Under the pieces are notes generated by a model. It worked only from the letters and a program-made list of their open reading frames with translations, was not told the DNA's origin and did no database searches. A DNA stretch of 64,000 nucleotides from contig OX463822.1 of NCBI GenBank assembly GCA_949825045.1, positions 3,663,001 through 3,727,000 on the forward strand. Reading direction: 5' to 3'. The position numbers were made by a program, and so were the translations under genes. Of this stretch, positions 21,512-34,142 are shown piece by piece (position 1 is the first letter of the stretch; every line of letters starts with the position of its first letter). The DNA is from Argyresthia goedartella (lineage: Eukaryota > Arthropoda > Insecta > Lepidoptera > Argyresthiidae).

Positions 21512-21783
21512 AAATATTGATTAGAATATTACAAATAAAAAACAAAAACATAGATGATCTTGCTTTTATTGTGAACAAATTTAAATGGATAAAAAAAAAA
21601 CACTTTGTTTTATCCAGTTCCTTTTTGTATAAATATAGAATCACATAATGCTAAGAAAGTGCTCCCATCTAAAATGCTAGATGATGAGCCTGCTGAACTG
21701 AGACCGATGAAAGTTCCTTAATTGAGACTATTTTAACAATTATATTTACAATGCTAAGTTATATTTTTGTATAATATAAATTT

Positions 21784-22120
21784 GGCTTATGTTTAAACTA
21801 CCAAAAACGCACCTATTTTAATACCAATAAATTCGAAATGACAGCCAGAATGGATAAATGTCCACCAAATTGTGTTTGGATAAATGATCACCAAACTTCT
21901 TTTTATGTTTTGTGTACTTAAGTTTATGTTTTTAGTATTTTTTGTTGTTCTTACATGTTCAACCTAACACGAAGGATAAAGGGGGCTTCGCTTCGCTCAC
22001 CCCCTTTACCCTTCACCTAAGCTACCGCAGTATTTCCCCTGATAATTTTTGCAACTTTTGGTGTTCATTTATCGATTTTGGGTAGGAAAAAATATTTTGG
22101 TGATCATTATATTTGTTGCC
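21784..22120 (+). mobile_element. 340-bp non-autonomous element, GGC...GCC ends, copy A
   Basis: Matches 49025-49365 on the opposite strand from end to end. Flanks TATAAATT/TATAAGTT suggest a 7-8-bp duplication. It contains repeated motifs (GGATAAATG-CACCAAA twice) and a strong hairpin around 21990 with loop GCTTCGCTTCGCTCAC. No ORF; probably a MITE. Confidence 0.65.
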
Positions 22121-22658
22121 TATAAGTTGGTGACATAATTAAGTGCTGCCATCTATGAGATAAACTAGTGAAATAAATCAGACATAACGCAGTAAGGCTA
22201 TAATAATGTGATTTTTAGTGGCTACAATATAACATTTCCAAATATAGTCGATAGTCAGAAAGTGAGAAAAGTCAGTTTACATAAAAACATAGGTGGGTAA
22301 GCTGTGATAAGCGCAATAAATCAATATGTTTCAGTCAGAAATTAACATAATTAGTTACTGTAAGAATCAATAACATAATTTGCACGAAATCAGTTACGTG
22401 TAACAGATAAGATGAGGTAAGTCTATATCTTACAACTTGTGAACTTATAGCTATTAAATTACTATCGAGTGTACCTACATATGGCTACTACATTACTACT
22501 ATTAGTAGTGAGTCAGTCCTCTATCGCAATCAATTACTCATATTCCAACATAGGTCCGTGCCACGCATATGTTCCCATGTTAAGTTGACAAATTCGTTTA
22601 AATTTGATTTGGTTCTTACGTCAGATGGATCCCAGTTAAGCATCATCTGACCTCATAG
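22121..22658. other. Unassigned
   Basis: Non-coding; holds the unknown 5' junction of the LINE that follows. Confidence 0.4.
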
Positions 22659-22928
22659 ATTTTCTATGGATTCAAATCAAGACATTTGGACCGCCAGTCA
22701 ATAACAGTCACAGAACCATACCCAATAATAACCTTAATAAACCTTATTGCCATACATCTGTCGCCAGAGGGCAAAGATCTACACGCAGCCGCGAGGAAAT
22801 ACAAGGCCCATGGTTATAAATTTGTATGGGTGAAATTTGGAAGAGTCTATGTTAGAAAAGACGAGCAGTCGCCGCATATACATATTAAGGACAAATCTGC
22901 TTTGGACAAACTGCCCTTATTTAACTAA
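22659..22928 (+). pseudogene. C-terminal fragment of LINE ORF1
   Basis: The frame is open from 22659 to the stop at 22928, with no start codon, consistent with 5' truncation. The last about 40 residues (Y-K-F-V-W-V-K-F-G-R then V-R-K-D-E-Q-S and H-I-H-I-K) resemble the C-terminal domain shared by insect LINE ORF1 proteins and baculovirus FP proteins. ORF1p would bind RNA as a chaperone. The ORF2 frame opens 30 nt downstream. Confidence 0.6.
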
Positions 22929-22958
22929 ATATCTACACGTTCGTGCCACTATAACTAA

Positions 22959-25835
22959 GTGACAATTTTTGTTTTCTTTTCCATAACTATATTTTACCAA
23001 AATGTCAACAGAATACGATCTAAAATAAATGATGTTTATTTAAGCCTATTGAATGAGGACTACGACATAATTTGCTTAACGGAAACTAACTTTGATAGCG
23101 GCATTTTTACAAACGAGGTCATAGATGACAGATACGTGGTTTTTCGCAGGGACCGAGGGACTTCCGCCTCTCTCAAACAGTCCGGTGGTGGCGTTTTACT
23201 AGCAATTAAAAAGCACTTCCATGTATCCAGGCATCATGATATGGAGAGCTCTCTTGAAGACCTCTGGGTCACGGTGAAGACCAGCACGGCCGGACTCTCC
23301 CTAAATATTTGTCTTGTTTACCTCCCAAATTATCTCAAAATGGATGAATTCAGTAACTGGTTCGAAATATGCTCAAACAAACTACTCGCTGGAGTTGGAG
23401 ACCATAAAACCAAAACAATCATTTTAGGCGACTTTAACCTCCCTAACCTGGAATGGACGCGCGACCCAGCCTCGTCCCACAGCATGCTTAACACAGGTCC
23501 ACTCGACTCTAAATCCGAGCTGCTTCTCAATCTGATGGCACTCGGTAGTTTAAGCCAGTGCAACCATGTGTGCAACGTTAACAACAGAATTTTGGATTTA
23601 ATATTAACGGATTACCCAAACCTAACCCTGACCGATTGTGATGCCATATCTCGAGCCGACAGGCATCATCCGGCAATCGTGGCCGAACTGCTGGATGTGC
23701 CCAGACCGCTAATCGCAAAGTCAAAAAAAACTCTTAATTACCGCAAATGCGACTTCGCTAAATGCATCCAAGCTCTAGACTCAATTAACTGGCCCGTATT
23801 GTTGGGTAATGCTGACGTCAATCTGGACCTGGAGGCTTTCTATTCTACCTTGAATGACATAATAAAACAAAACACACCGCTTAAAAGAGTTGGTGACAAT
23901 AGACATCCCCTTTGGTTTTCAGAACCCTTAAAAGCTTGCATAGAGGAAAAAAATAAAGTTCACAGACATTATAAAAAATATCAGAATCCCCGCGACTACG
24001 ATGAGTTCCAAATGCTACGCACTAGATCCAAAAAAATAATCAAGGACTGCTACAAATCTTTCCTTAATAGCGTTGAGGACTCTCTTAGTGAAACGACTAA
24101 ATTATTTTTCACTTTCGTTAAGACCAAAAGAGCTAATAACTCGATTCCGGAGACCATGTATTTTGGTGAAAAATCTGCTCGTGGTGGGCAAGAAATATGT
24201 AACTTATTCTCCGATTACTTCGCATCAGTCTTTGAGAAGGACAACACCGGTGATGATGTGAGTGAGTGTGTCATCAGCGAATGCAATAACACCTTAGCTA
24301 ATATGAAAATACCTCAGAACTCAGTCTATAAGAAGTTAGCCAGTGTAAACGTCAACAAGGGCGCTGGTCCCGATGGGATTCCCCCCTGCTTTATTAAACA
24401 CTGTGCCGCAGCTCTATCCCTTCCGCTCACACAGATCTTCAATAAGTCATTCCGCACGGGGACCTATCCGAAAAGCTGGAAACTGGCGTACGTTGTGCCC
24501 ATACACAAATCAGGAGATATTAACAACTGCGGCAATTACCGGCCTATTAGCATATTGTCGTGTCTTTCCAAGGTGTTCGAGTCTTTCATCTTCGACGCAC
24601 TTTACAATCACGTCAATCCACAAATTTTACCTGAGCAGCACGGTTTTGTAAGGGGTAAATCCACAGTGTCCAATCTGCTTGAATACACCAACTACATTTG
24701 TCAGGCTTTTAACGATCGCTGCCAAGTAGATTAAATTTATACTGACTTCCGGAAAGCCTTTGATAAAGTTAACCATCGCATCCTTTGTAACAAACTTTCC
24801 TCACACGGTGTTCATGGTAATTTTCTTCGTTGGGTGGAATCTTACATTAGGAATCGTAGTCAGATCATAGCGCTGAAAGGACACTTGTCGAGGCTAACTG
24901 ATATTTCTTCAGGTATTCCTCAAGGATCCCTATTAGGGCCTTTATTTTTCATCATTTTCATAAACGATTTGGTGTCTAAACTTAAAAGCCCATGCTTATT
25001 GTACGCCGACGATCTCAAAATATTTACTCGTATCCGTACGCAACGCGACTGCAATGCCCTTCAGGAGGATCTGCGTAACCTGTCACATTGGTGTAAAGAC
25101 AACCACATGATTCTGGCTGCAGACAAGTGCTTTGTGATAACAATGACTCGTAACCACAACCCTGTCCAATTTAATTACACCTTAGATGATGTCGCATTGC
25201 AAAGAAAATCCGAAGCACTTGATCTGGGAGTTGTATTTGACGAGAAGCTAAGCTTCAACCAGCATTGCTCCGCCCTCGTCAAGAAATGTAACCAGCTTCT
25301 TGGTTTTATCTTACGGGTCACCAAGTCGTTTAAAAATCCAGCAAGTATTATCTTACTGTATAATACACTTGTCCGCTGTAGGTTGGAGTACGCGTCTGTC
25401 ATATGGTCGCCAATGTACAAAGTCCATATCAACCATGTAGAGTCAGTCCAAAAGCGTTTTCTCCGTATGCTTTGCGCGCGTTTCGGGCTTCGTCGTTCAC
25501 TAAGGTCTTATGAAAGTAGGTGTGAACAATTCTCGATAGAAACCCTTGAATCACGTCGCGGGCTTCAGGACCTGATCCACCTACACAAAATAATTAACGG
25601 CACCATTACAACTTCTATTCTCTCAGACATTAACTTCCGCGCACCTAGCAGATTAGTTAGAAAGCCACGTCCCTTCTTCATCCCGCCGTGCAAATCCAAC
25701 ATCAGCGCTAACAACCCTACTCTTCGTATGTGTCGCTACTTTAACGAGCTTTCTGCCAGCGAAGACGACGTTCCTGATATCTACCATGATTCGTTGCCTT
25801 GTTTTAAGTTTAAAATGCGTAATATCCTCAAATAA
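22959..25835 (+). pseudogene. LINE ORF2: endonuclease-reverse transcriptase, one nonsense codon
   Basis: One frame throughout. Residues about 10-230 form the apurinic-type endonuclease (Y-Q-N-V-N-R at the start, C-L-T-E-T-N, G-G-G-V-L-L-A, L-G-D-F-N). RT begins near residue 460 (G-P-D-G-I-P-P, N-Y-R-P-I-S-I-L-S). A TAA at 24732-24734 interrupts just before Y-T-D-F-R-K-A-F-D-K-V. The frame resumes with G-I-P-Q-G-S-L-L-G-P-L and the catalytic Y-A-D-D-L-K-I-F, and ends normally at 25835. No frameshift was seen, so this is a single-lesion pseudogene. The protein would nick chromosomal DNA and prime reverse transcription from it. The start is not secure; no ATG lies right at the opening. Confidence 0.75.
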
Positions 25836-26158
25836 TATTTTCTGTAAATTATTTTCTACTTTCTGTAAATTGTTAAAATTCTGCAGATTTTTCTAAATGA
25901 CTTTGAAATTGTTAATTTGTTGAAACTGTTTTATGTGTAATTTAATTTTGTTTAAATTGTTAATTTCTTCTTTAGTGTTCTTTGATTTATTGTATGTATA
26001 ATTTTAATTAGGCACATACTCTTTTTTTATAACATGCTGTGTACACATATTTTTGGCTCTGAAGACAGCCTTTCACCCGTTGTCATGTCATATTTTAGTG
26101 TATTATCTTCAATGCTGTTTTGTGTACCAAAGATAATAAATAAATAAATAAATAAATA

Positions 26159-26488
26159 ACCTAAAATTATGCGGCCAATTGCCCTAAACTGAAGAATATT
26201 GATCGCCCTAAGCGTTTGCCCTTTCATATCCACAGGATTTCACGTCCATCCTTATCAGATTTAAAAAAAATCTTATCACTGAAAATCACAAAATTATAGC
26301 ACCAATCAAAGTCTTTATATTCACGGGCAAATCGCAATTTGCACTGTCCTATTAATATTTAAAAAAAAAACGTTTAAAGTATTATCAATATTTTTATTCA
26401 GCTCAAAGTAGATCATACGTTTTTATCTCTTATTTAATATACTATCACATTGGATTCAGCAGACCAATAAATTAAAAACAAAATGGAC
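26159..26488. other. Unassigned
   Basis: No gene or repeat seen. Confidence 0.4.
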
Positions 26489-26575
26489 CTTGCAAATGCT
26501 AGGATTTGAACTTGAACATAGAACCATTGAAGAGTAGATATGAGAGGGGCTAACTTACTGAGCTAATCGAACCTT
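26489..26575 (-). mobile_element. Degenerate tRNA-like SINE head
   Basis: On the minus strand, TTAGCTCAGTAAGTTAG resembles an A box and TTCAAGTTCAAATCC a B box at tRNA-like spacing. Arms do not pair well, so it is not a tRNA gene. Confidence 0.3.
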
Positions 26576-26768
26576 GTTGAGTCGTCTCAAAAATAATGTA
26601 GTATAGCTTCCTCAAATGCAATTGACTGGTTGATGATGATATAACATTTGAAAAGCCAACACTGAATACATTATTTTACCTGTATATTGACTCAATGGTA
26701 AAAGAAAGTAGTTTCTTATACACACACATGCACAATTTCATGATAATAGATATACTAAGGCACACATT

Positions 26769-27377
26769 TGTGGTAGGTTGGTCGCAACTCTGGCTTAGAC
26801 ATAAATTAAATGTCCGAATGTTCCAACAATCACTTTTAATTTGCACGAACACGGTACAAAGATAGAAGGAGAAAGTTTATAATTTTGCTATAGAATACCC
26901 GAAAGCACAGAGGAGAAAGTCTCAAGCAATACAAGCACAAAGCACAATAATTAGATGATAATATGAGCGCAACCGTATAGCGGGAGCGAGTACGGTAATT
27001 TGCATCGAGCGACGTGCGCACAGCGGCGAGGCGTTATGAGTACTGGCGCGGGCGCCGGGCCCGCCATCGGCCGCCGCCGTCGTCCACGCAGATAACGGGA
27101 TTCTCGCATCACCGCATCTAATATGAAAATAGGTTTGATTGTCCGCTTGTACAAAATGTTAATTTAAATATTAAGTTTAGTTATTCAGCTAGTATTAATG
27201 TTACAGATTTGAGTGCACGTTGTAAATACCTAATTATAGATTTGGTTGTAAAATAATAAGTTTTTAGAATTAAGTTTAGTTTTATGTTTTATATTAAGTA
27301 AACAATAATTTTATATTTAATCAATAAAACTTATTTAATAATTATTATAGCTAAGAGTAGGTATTAAGTACACTACA
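26769..27377 (-). repeat. 3' LTR of the CsRn1-like element
   Basis: 609 bp, TGT ... ACA ends; co-linear with 40765-41373 without indels that I could see. A GC-rich patch near 27035-27090 (GGCGCGGGCGCCGGGCCCGC) stands out from the AT-rich remainder. Confidence 0.9.
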
Positions 27378-27395
27378 TCACCCCTCCCCAGAGAC
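27378..27395 (-). promoter_or_regulatory. Polypurine tract
   Basis: On the minus strand CTCTGGGGAGGGGTGA abuts the 3' LTR; the expected plus-strand primer. Confidence 0.65.
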
Positions 27396-27397
27396 CG

Positions 27398-29031
27398 TCA
27401 AGGGCGATAAAAGTCGGGAAAATGAACATGGCGTCCTGACCGCAACATTTTAATCTTGTCACTTTTGGCACTTGGTAATGCCTGGTGATCCTTGGGTGGC
27501 TTCGAGTGATGGAAATTTGTGTTGTTTGGTGATGTGTGATGTGGGGTATCTGGGTCACGCAGTATAAAGGCCGGCTTAAGGCGGTCTATCGATACTGAAA
27601 CCAGTTTACCGTTGAAAATTATTTTGAAGACCTTATCACCTCTGGCAATAACCTCGTAAGGTCCGGACGCAGGTTTTAGAGATCCTCCTAAAGTGTCGTC
27701 CCGGAGAAAAACGTAGGCTGAAGAAGATAGGTCTTTGAAGACGAATGTGGTACGCCTACCACTGTGCCGTGCGGCTGGTGATGGGAATAAGTCCCTCACA
27801 AAACCTCGCAGGCGTGACATGTAATCCGTCACGTCAATGGTCTCGTCTATCTGAGGGTTGAAAAAATCTCCCGGGAGACGCAAAGGTTGACCATAAAGAA
27901 GTTCAGCCGTGGAAGCCTGAATGTCTTCTTTGTAGGCGCTACGTACTCCCAGCAAAACGATTGGAAGTGTTTCCACCCAGCTGCTACCCCCGTGGCAAGT
28001 TATGGCAGCCTTAAGTTGCCTGTGGAATCTCTCCACGAGGCCGTTATAGGCTGGATGGTACGCTGTCGTCCTACTGTGTTGGAACCCGGCGATGGCTGAT
28101 AAATGCTGGAATAGGGCCGACCCAAACTGACGTCCTCTATCCGTCACTATGTCAGTTGGAGAACCAAATCGGGATATCCAGCCACTCAGCAATGCCCGTG
28201 CCACCGTCTCGGCCGTCATGTCTGCCAACGGAATTGCTTCTGGCCATCGCGTGAACCTGTCGACGGCTGTGAGGCAATATCGGAACCCTTGGCACAATGG
28301 TAAGGGGCCTATCAGGTCTATGTGAACAAATGAAAGTCTGGCCCTAGGTAGTTTAAAGTTACCTAATGGGGCAAAGAAATGGCGAGTTACCTTAGAGCGT
28401 TGGCAAGCTAGGCAGGTACGAATCCACTCGCGGCAGTCTTTCTTGACTCCTGGCCAGACGTAACGCTCCGCAACCAATCTGGCGGTGGCATTGGCGCCGG
28501 GGTGGCTTAAGGAGTGAAGACTGTCGAACACTGCCTTGCGTAGCTCCTGAGGTACATACGGCCTCTCGGTAGTGCCGCTCACGTCGCAGTATAGGTAATT
28601 TTGCGAACCGGGGATTTTTACCTCGTCCAGCCGCAGTGACGATCCTGCTTCTCGTAGGTGTTGTAGTTCCTGGTCAGCCTGTTGTGCAGAAGCAATTCTC
28701 TCAGCAGTCACTGGTTGTGAGATCTCCTCTATGCGAGAAAGTGCATCCGCCACGATGTTATCTTTACCTGATATGTGCCTGATATCAGTCGTAAACTGGG
28801 CTATCAGGTCTAGATGCCTAAACTGTCGTGGGTAACATTTATCTTTACGAGAGTGGAAGGCAAAAGTCAGTGGCTTTTGATCGGTGTAGATCGTAAAGTC
28901 ATGAGCCTCCACCACATGCCGGAAATACTTCACACTCTCGTAAATCGCTAGAAGTTCGCGGTCATAGGGTGAATATTTTACCTGCGCTGGACTCAGCTTT
29001 CGTGAGAAGAATGCCAACGGCTGCCACTCGT
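27398..29031 (-). pseudogene. pol: Gypsy pol 3' part: RNase H end and integrase
   Basis: Long open piece (about 540 codons) starting at the LINE A junction. RNase [25 protein letters not shown] and D-A-L-S-R. Integrase: zinc finger H-x3-H ... C-L-A-C, catalytic core [15 protein letters not shown], and Y-N-G-L-V-E-R-F at DD35E spacing, then a G-P-Y-E-V module near the C terminus. This part has no internal stop. It would insert the cDNA into chromosomes, but its 5' half is severed by the LINE insertion. Confidence 0.85.
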
Positions 29032-29116
29032 ATATATTTCGTATATATTTATTGCACATAAAACGACATATATAACGATATAATAAGACAGAAAGGACAT
29101 CTGCAAAGGCATGCTT

Positions 29117-29132
29117 ATCTCTAAATAGAGAT
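29117..29132 (-). other. 3' UTR stem-loop of LINE copy A
   Basis: ATCTCT-AAAT-AGAGAT, a 6-bp stem and 4-nt loop, at the same place in all three copies; copy B shows a compensatory change (30630-30645) and copy C keeps the stem (38312-38327). Confidence 0.6.
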
Positions 29133-29326
29133 CTCTTCCAGCAAACCCAAGGTTGATATGATTAATTTAATATACTGGATATACCTATGTGCTCTGATAA
29201 GATACATTCATACTTATATTACTGAACTATAGAACTAACTGCTAGATACACTACATACACAAGTACATAAATATTATATAAAAATATAAATACAAATAAA
29301 TAAACTAATATATACAAAGCTCAAAT

Positions 29327-30548
29327 CTAGGATAGAGAAAGATAATGCTCCTTCAAACGATTCTTGAAGACGGGGAGAGACGGACTATCTCTGATAGTGC
29401 AGGGAAGTAAGTTCCAAAGAGCGATCGCCCGCAATCGAAAACAGTGCTTGTAAGCGACGGTATTGTGATGAGGTATGGAGAGCAGGGAAACCGTGTGAGT
29501 TCTACGTGGACGAGCCGAAGGGAGAAATTGAAAAAGCTCACGGAGAAAGCTAGGGTATCGAGGGTTGGTTAAGATGTTGAATAGAAGAGTGAGGATGTGT
29601 GTGTCCCGACGAAGTCGAATCGGCAGCCATTTTAACTCCTTGCGATACTGCGAGACGTGGTCGAACTTGCGCAGTCCGAAGATAAACCGAATCCCGAGAT
29701 TTTGAAGTCGCTCGAGTCTGTTCAGTTCTTCTTCGTTGGCGCTAACCTAACAAACATCGGCATAATCGATCAAGGGGAGAAGAAGAGATTGAGCAAGAGT
29801 AATTTTTATTTGATGGTGCAGAAAGTTCTGAAGCCATCTTAGTGAGTGAAAGGTGGCAAAGACGCGCCTACTGACCTCGCTGACGTGGTTAGTCCAGGAG
29901 AGTTGTTTATCAAACATGACACCCAGGTTTTTGGCCTTGTCACTGTAGGCGATTAAAGTACCGTCATAGGTAACGGGCGGTATGTACAATTGTTGCAATG
30001 CGTTTAAAGAATGTCTGGTACCCATAATAATCGCCTGGGACTTACTGTGGTTTACCAGCAATCCATGTGACGAAGCCCAGGTTCTGATGTTCTCAAGGTC
30101 AGCGTTCAGTGTGTCTATAGCCAGGTTCACATCACTGAAGAGAAAATGACGATAAATCTGAAGATCATCAGCATAGAGATGATATGGAGAGGAGATAACA
30201 TCGGAGATGGAGTCGATGAAGACAGAGAATAAGAGAGGGGAAAGAATACCACCCTGAGGAACGCCCGCTAAGAGATCGCACCACTCAGTAAAGGTCTCCT
30301 CACACCTTATGCGCTGCTGCCGATCTCTAAGATAAGAGTCGAACCAGCTGGCCGAGCGAGACGAGATATTAAGGGACCTTAAAATTTGAGTGAGAATGTC
30401 AAAATCAACACAGTTGAAGGCGCTACTGAAGTCAAGCAGTGCTAGCACAGAAAGCTGTTTATTATCCATAGCGAACTGGATATCATCCGTGACCTTTAAC
30501 AAAGCCGTTGCGGTGCTGTGACCTGACCTGAAGCCGGATTGGAAGCGG
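29327..30548 (-). pseudogene. LINE copy A ORF2, 3' half (RT core to C terminus)
   Basis: Continues copy A after the copy B insertion. The open piece 30502-29747 has L-D-F-S-S-A-F-N-C-V, G-V-P-Q-G-G-I-L-S-P and the catalytic Y-A-D-D-L-Q-I-Y. A TAG at 29747-29749 replaces the Trp seen in copies B and C; the frame then stays open to 29327 through the conserved C-terminal region. One nonsense codon in this half. Confidence 0.8.
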
Positions 30549-30862
30549 TTGATAATAATAAAAATAATCCTTTATTGCACAGAAAACGCAGTGGAAATTA
30601 TAACAGAAACAGTATGCAAAGGTGAGCTTATTTCTAAAAAGAAATTTCTTACAGCTAACCTGTGAAGAAAAGAGAAAAATAAAATATAGAGAGGTAGTCC
30701 TAGTGTACAATTAAGAGTTAAAAGAAATAAATAAAATAAATATACTATCAAATAAATCACAATACACCCTACGTAATTACTATAAAATAAATAAATAGAA
30801 TACAATAAATAAATAGATATACATAAATACTATGAGATACCCACTATTCGGAAGAGAGGAGA

Positions 30863-33662
30863 TGCTGTTTCAATTTTTTCTTGAAAGTGACCAAGGATTT
30901 GCAATCCCTTATAGCGCAAGGAAGTGCATTCCACAAACGTATTGCCCTTAACCTAAACGAGTGCTCGTAAGCAACAGTGTTGTGCTGAGGAATTGACAAA
31001 AGTGACACCGTGTGAGATCGACCGAAGTCTATCCCCTGAGAAAAGATACTCAAAACGTTCACGAAGATATGCAGGGTAGCACGGATTTCTCAAAATATTG
31101 AAGAGGAAGGAGAGAATGTGCATATCACGACGAAGTCGGATCGGGAGCCAGCATAATTCCCTACGATATTGGGACACGTGGTCGTACTTACGAAGTCCGA
31201 AAATAAACCGAATCCCGAGATTTCGGAGCCGCTCGAGTTTGTTCAGTAGATCTTCGTTCGCACTGGCCCAGCAAACATCGGCGTATTCTATTAAAGGCAG
31301 AAGAAGGGTCTGAGCAAGCATGATTTTAGTCTGCCTAGGCAGGAATAACTGCAAACGCCGAAGAGAATGAAAGGATGCAAAGACTCGTCTGCTGACCTCA
31401 CAAACATGGGGCGACCAGGATAATAGATTGTCAAAAACAACGCCAATATTTTTGGCTTTCTCGCTATACTTGACAATGGTACCGTCAAATAGAACGGGAT
31501 CAACGGACTTATTCTGCAACAAATCAAGTAAGTGAAACTTGTCCGGGTTGACTAATAGCCCATACGAAAGAGACCATTTTCTGATGTTGTCGAGGTCAGC
31601 ATTCAAAGCCTCAACAGTCGCAGTCAGATCACACAGGGGAAAATGCCGATAAATTTGAAGGTCATCTGCATAAAGATGATACGAGGAAGACAATACATCC
31701 GAGATGGAATGGATGAAAACTGAGAAGAGAGGAGGGGAAAGGATGCCACCCTGCGGAACACCTGTAGAAAGCTTGCACCATTCTGTAGTGACCTCTTCAG
31801 ACTTGATGCGCTGCTGGCGGTCTCTCAAGTAAGAGTCAAACCAGCGAGCCGAGTGTGAAGAGACGTTAAACGATTTTAAGATTTCAACAAGTATATCGAA
31901 GTCGACGCAGTTGAAGGCGCTGCTAAAGACTAGGAGAGTCAGGACTGTCAGCTGCTTCTTATCTTAGGGTGTGGACAATTGATTCAAGGATTTTGGAAAG
32001 GATTGGTAGGATGGAAATGGGACGGAACTCTTTGAAGGAGGACGGGTTAGACGTTTTAGGTAGGGGTAACACTAATGCTCTTTTCCACTGGCTCGGGAAG
32101 CAGTACTCGCTCAGCGACGCATTGATTATATGCGTTATGGGTTGTAACAAATGATCAAGTACACTGAAAAGCATCTGAAAGCAGATCTTGCCTTTGACGA
32201 TATTGCTAGAAAAGCCTTCTTTACTGCGCCAACTCCGACAGACCTGAGGTTGAAAGGTAAGCTACTGGATGTCTTTCTGGTGCGCAAGTAACGAATGGTA
32301 GCATCCTTGACAGGGGGTCCATCACGACAGGGGAGACAGCAAAGAATTTGTTGAGACCGTTGAGGTCGACACTACCGGTTACTGCGTCCTGGGACTTACC
32401 AACACCGAGGGTCTTCAGGAACTTCCAAACCTGTGCAGGAGTGTAACTCTCAATACTCTCGTAGATATGGCGTTATTTGGCATCTCGACGAAGACGGGTG
32501 CAACGATTACGGAGACGTTTGTATATAAGGAGATTATCGTCCATCGGATCCTTCTTATATCTACATTTGGCACGGTTTCTCTGGGCCATCAGACCCTTGA
32601 TGGTGTCAGTAAGCCAGGGCGCAGGGAGATGTTTGACCCTAACCTTTTTGACAGGAGCATGTTTGTCGAACAAACTCAGGACAATCGATTGGAAATGCTG
32701 GACTTTTTCATCAACGGGCTCACTACAGACGACAGGGGACCAGTCTATAGAGGCGGCATCAGACTCAAGGGAGATCTGAAACTGCGAATATCCAGGAATT
32801 TCCCTGCGCGCTTGGGAGGCCTTAACTTGAACGAGAGATAAATCAGATCATGAAAGGAGAAGGGGGCGTTAAGTTGGCCATGCGTTGCAACCTTGGATAT
32901 GTTAGAAACAATCATAAGATCCAAGAGAGAGGGGGTGCAGTGGAGCTGGAAGTGAGTTGCACTCAGGGGAAGAATATTTAAATTTAGGGAGCTTACGATA
33001 GACTGGAGTTTGGCAGAGCGAACATCACTTTTAAGTTAACAGGTATTGAAATCACCTAGGATAAGTGTGTCACTGTATAGGGGAGGTAGATCATTAAGGA
33101 TGCTTTCAAAAGAGTCAAAGTAGTCGATGAGGAGAGAGGGGCTATAGAAGACACCCAGAAGGACCTTAGTGTGATGGAGGCATAGCTCAAGAAAGAGGTG
33201 TTCAGCGGATCCAGAGTACAGACTAGGTGAGTGGCTGATGACTTTGCAAGAAATGTCGGAACGAAGATAAATAGCAACGCCGCCACCAGCCTTGCCCGTC
33301 CTATCATTCCGATAGAGCCTGTACCCCGGCAGAGCATACAAGGTAGAAGGAAGAGAGGGTTTGAGAAATGATTCGGAGATCAGAATACCATGAATGCTCT
33401 GATCGCTGAAGGAGTCGATAAGGTCGACATGACTGGAATGAATGCTCTGAGCATTTATGTGAACGACGTTGAAGTTCCTACTGAGGTTGGAAAACACACG
33501 TTTAAGGGCAATAGGCAAAACGTCGTCCGTGGACGACAATCCACTTCCTACGCTATCGGAAGCTTCACTTTCGGAGTAGGAGAAGTAACTATCACTAAAT
33601 AAGAAGGTATCCATATGAGTAATTATAATATAATAAATAGATATATAATAAAATAAATACAA
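30863..33662 (-). pseudogene. LINE copy B ORF2 (endonuclease-RT), multiply broken
   Basis: Endonuclease from about 33614 (H-I-N-A-Q-S-I-H, S-E-S-F-L-K-P, G-G-G-V-A-I-Y, L-G-D-F-N-T-C), ended by a TAA at 33036-33038 where copy A has Leu. Further pieces: 32673-32473 (linker), 32174-31959 (F-R-P-I-S-I-L-P), then a deletion of about 45 codons in RT at about 31964. 31828-30953 has G-V-P-Q-G-G-I-L-S-P and Y-A-D-D-L-Q-I-Y; a final frame change near 31060 leads to the C terminus. Not functional. Confidence 0.75.
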
Positions 33663-34142
33663 TAAAACCTACTAAAAACACAAAAAAATAAAAAAGTCAA
33701 ATCCAAAAAAACAGAAAGGCCCGAACCCAGCCAAACCCTGGGTTTACAAAAGTATAGTACATATGGAAGGAAATACATTATACAAGATAACAAATAATAG
33801 ATGAGACGTGGGTGGGCAGCACAAACAAAAAAGAAATGAAGAAACAGCAAAGTGAATCCAAATACGAACATACAAGATCCGTTCGCACCGTCTGGTTGCC
33901 CGTCCGTTCCGTCTGGCTGTCTGTCCGTCCGTACAATAAATAATAATAATAATAATAATAAAAAACTTCAGGTACACAGACCACACTATGCTTGTCAAAT
34001 GAAAGACTGCGTGACCTAAAAATAAAAAGTGAATCATCTAATCTAATCTTCTACCCTTCACGTAAAATTACATTAATTTATAACAGAAAATAACCCGACC
34101 AAATCACGCGACGTATATTGCGCTGCACACGATGGGATACAA
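33663..34142 (-). other. ORF1-ORF2 spacer of LINE copy B
   Basis: Non-coding; includes an (AAT)n microsatellite at 33937-33963 and CCGTC-rich short repeats at 33897-33935. Confidence 0.5.

Larger units (their letters stand above)
22659..26158 (+). mobile_element. 5'-truncated non-LTR retrotransposon, nearly intact ORF2
   Basis: Contains the end of ORF1, a 959-codon ORF2 reading frame with one internal stop, a 3' UTR (25836-26130) and a (TAAA)n tail (26131-26158). EN plus RT without LTRs, and motif style, put it in the jockey/CR1 group. I cannot choose between Jockey, CR1 and Daphne by eye. Confidence 0.75.
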
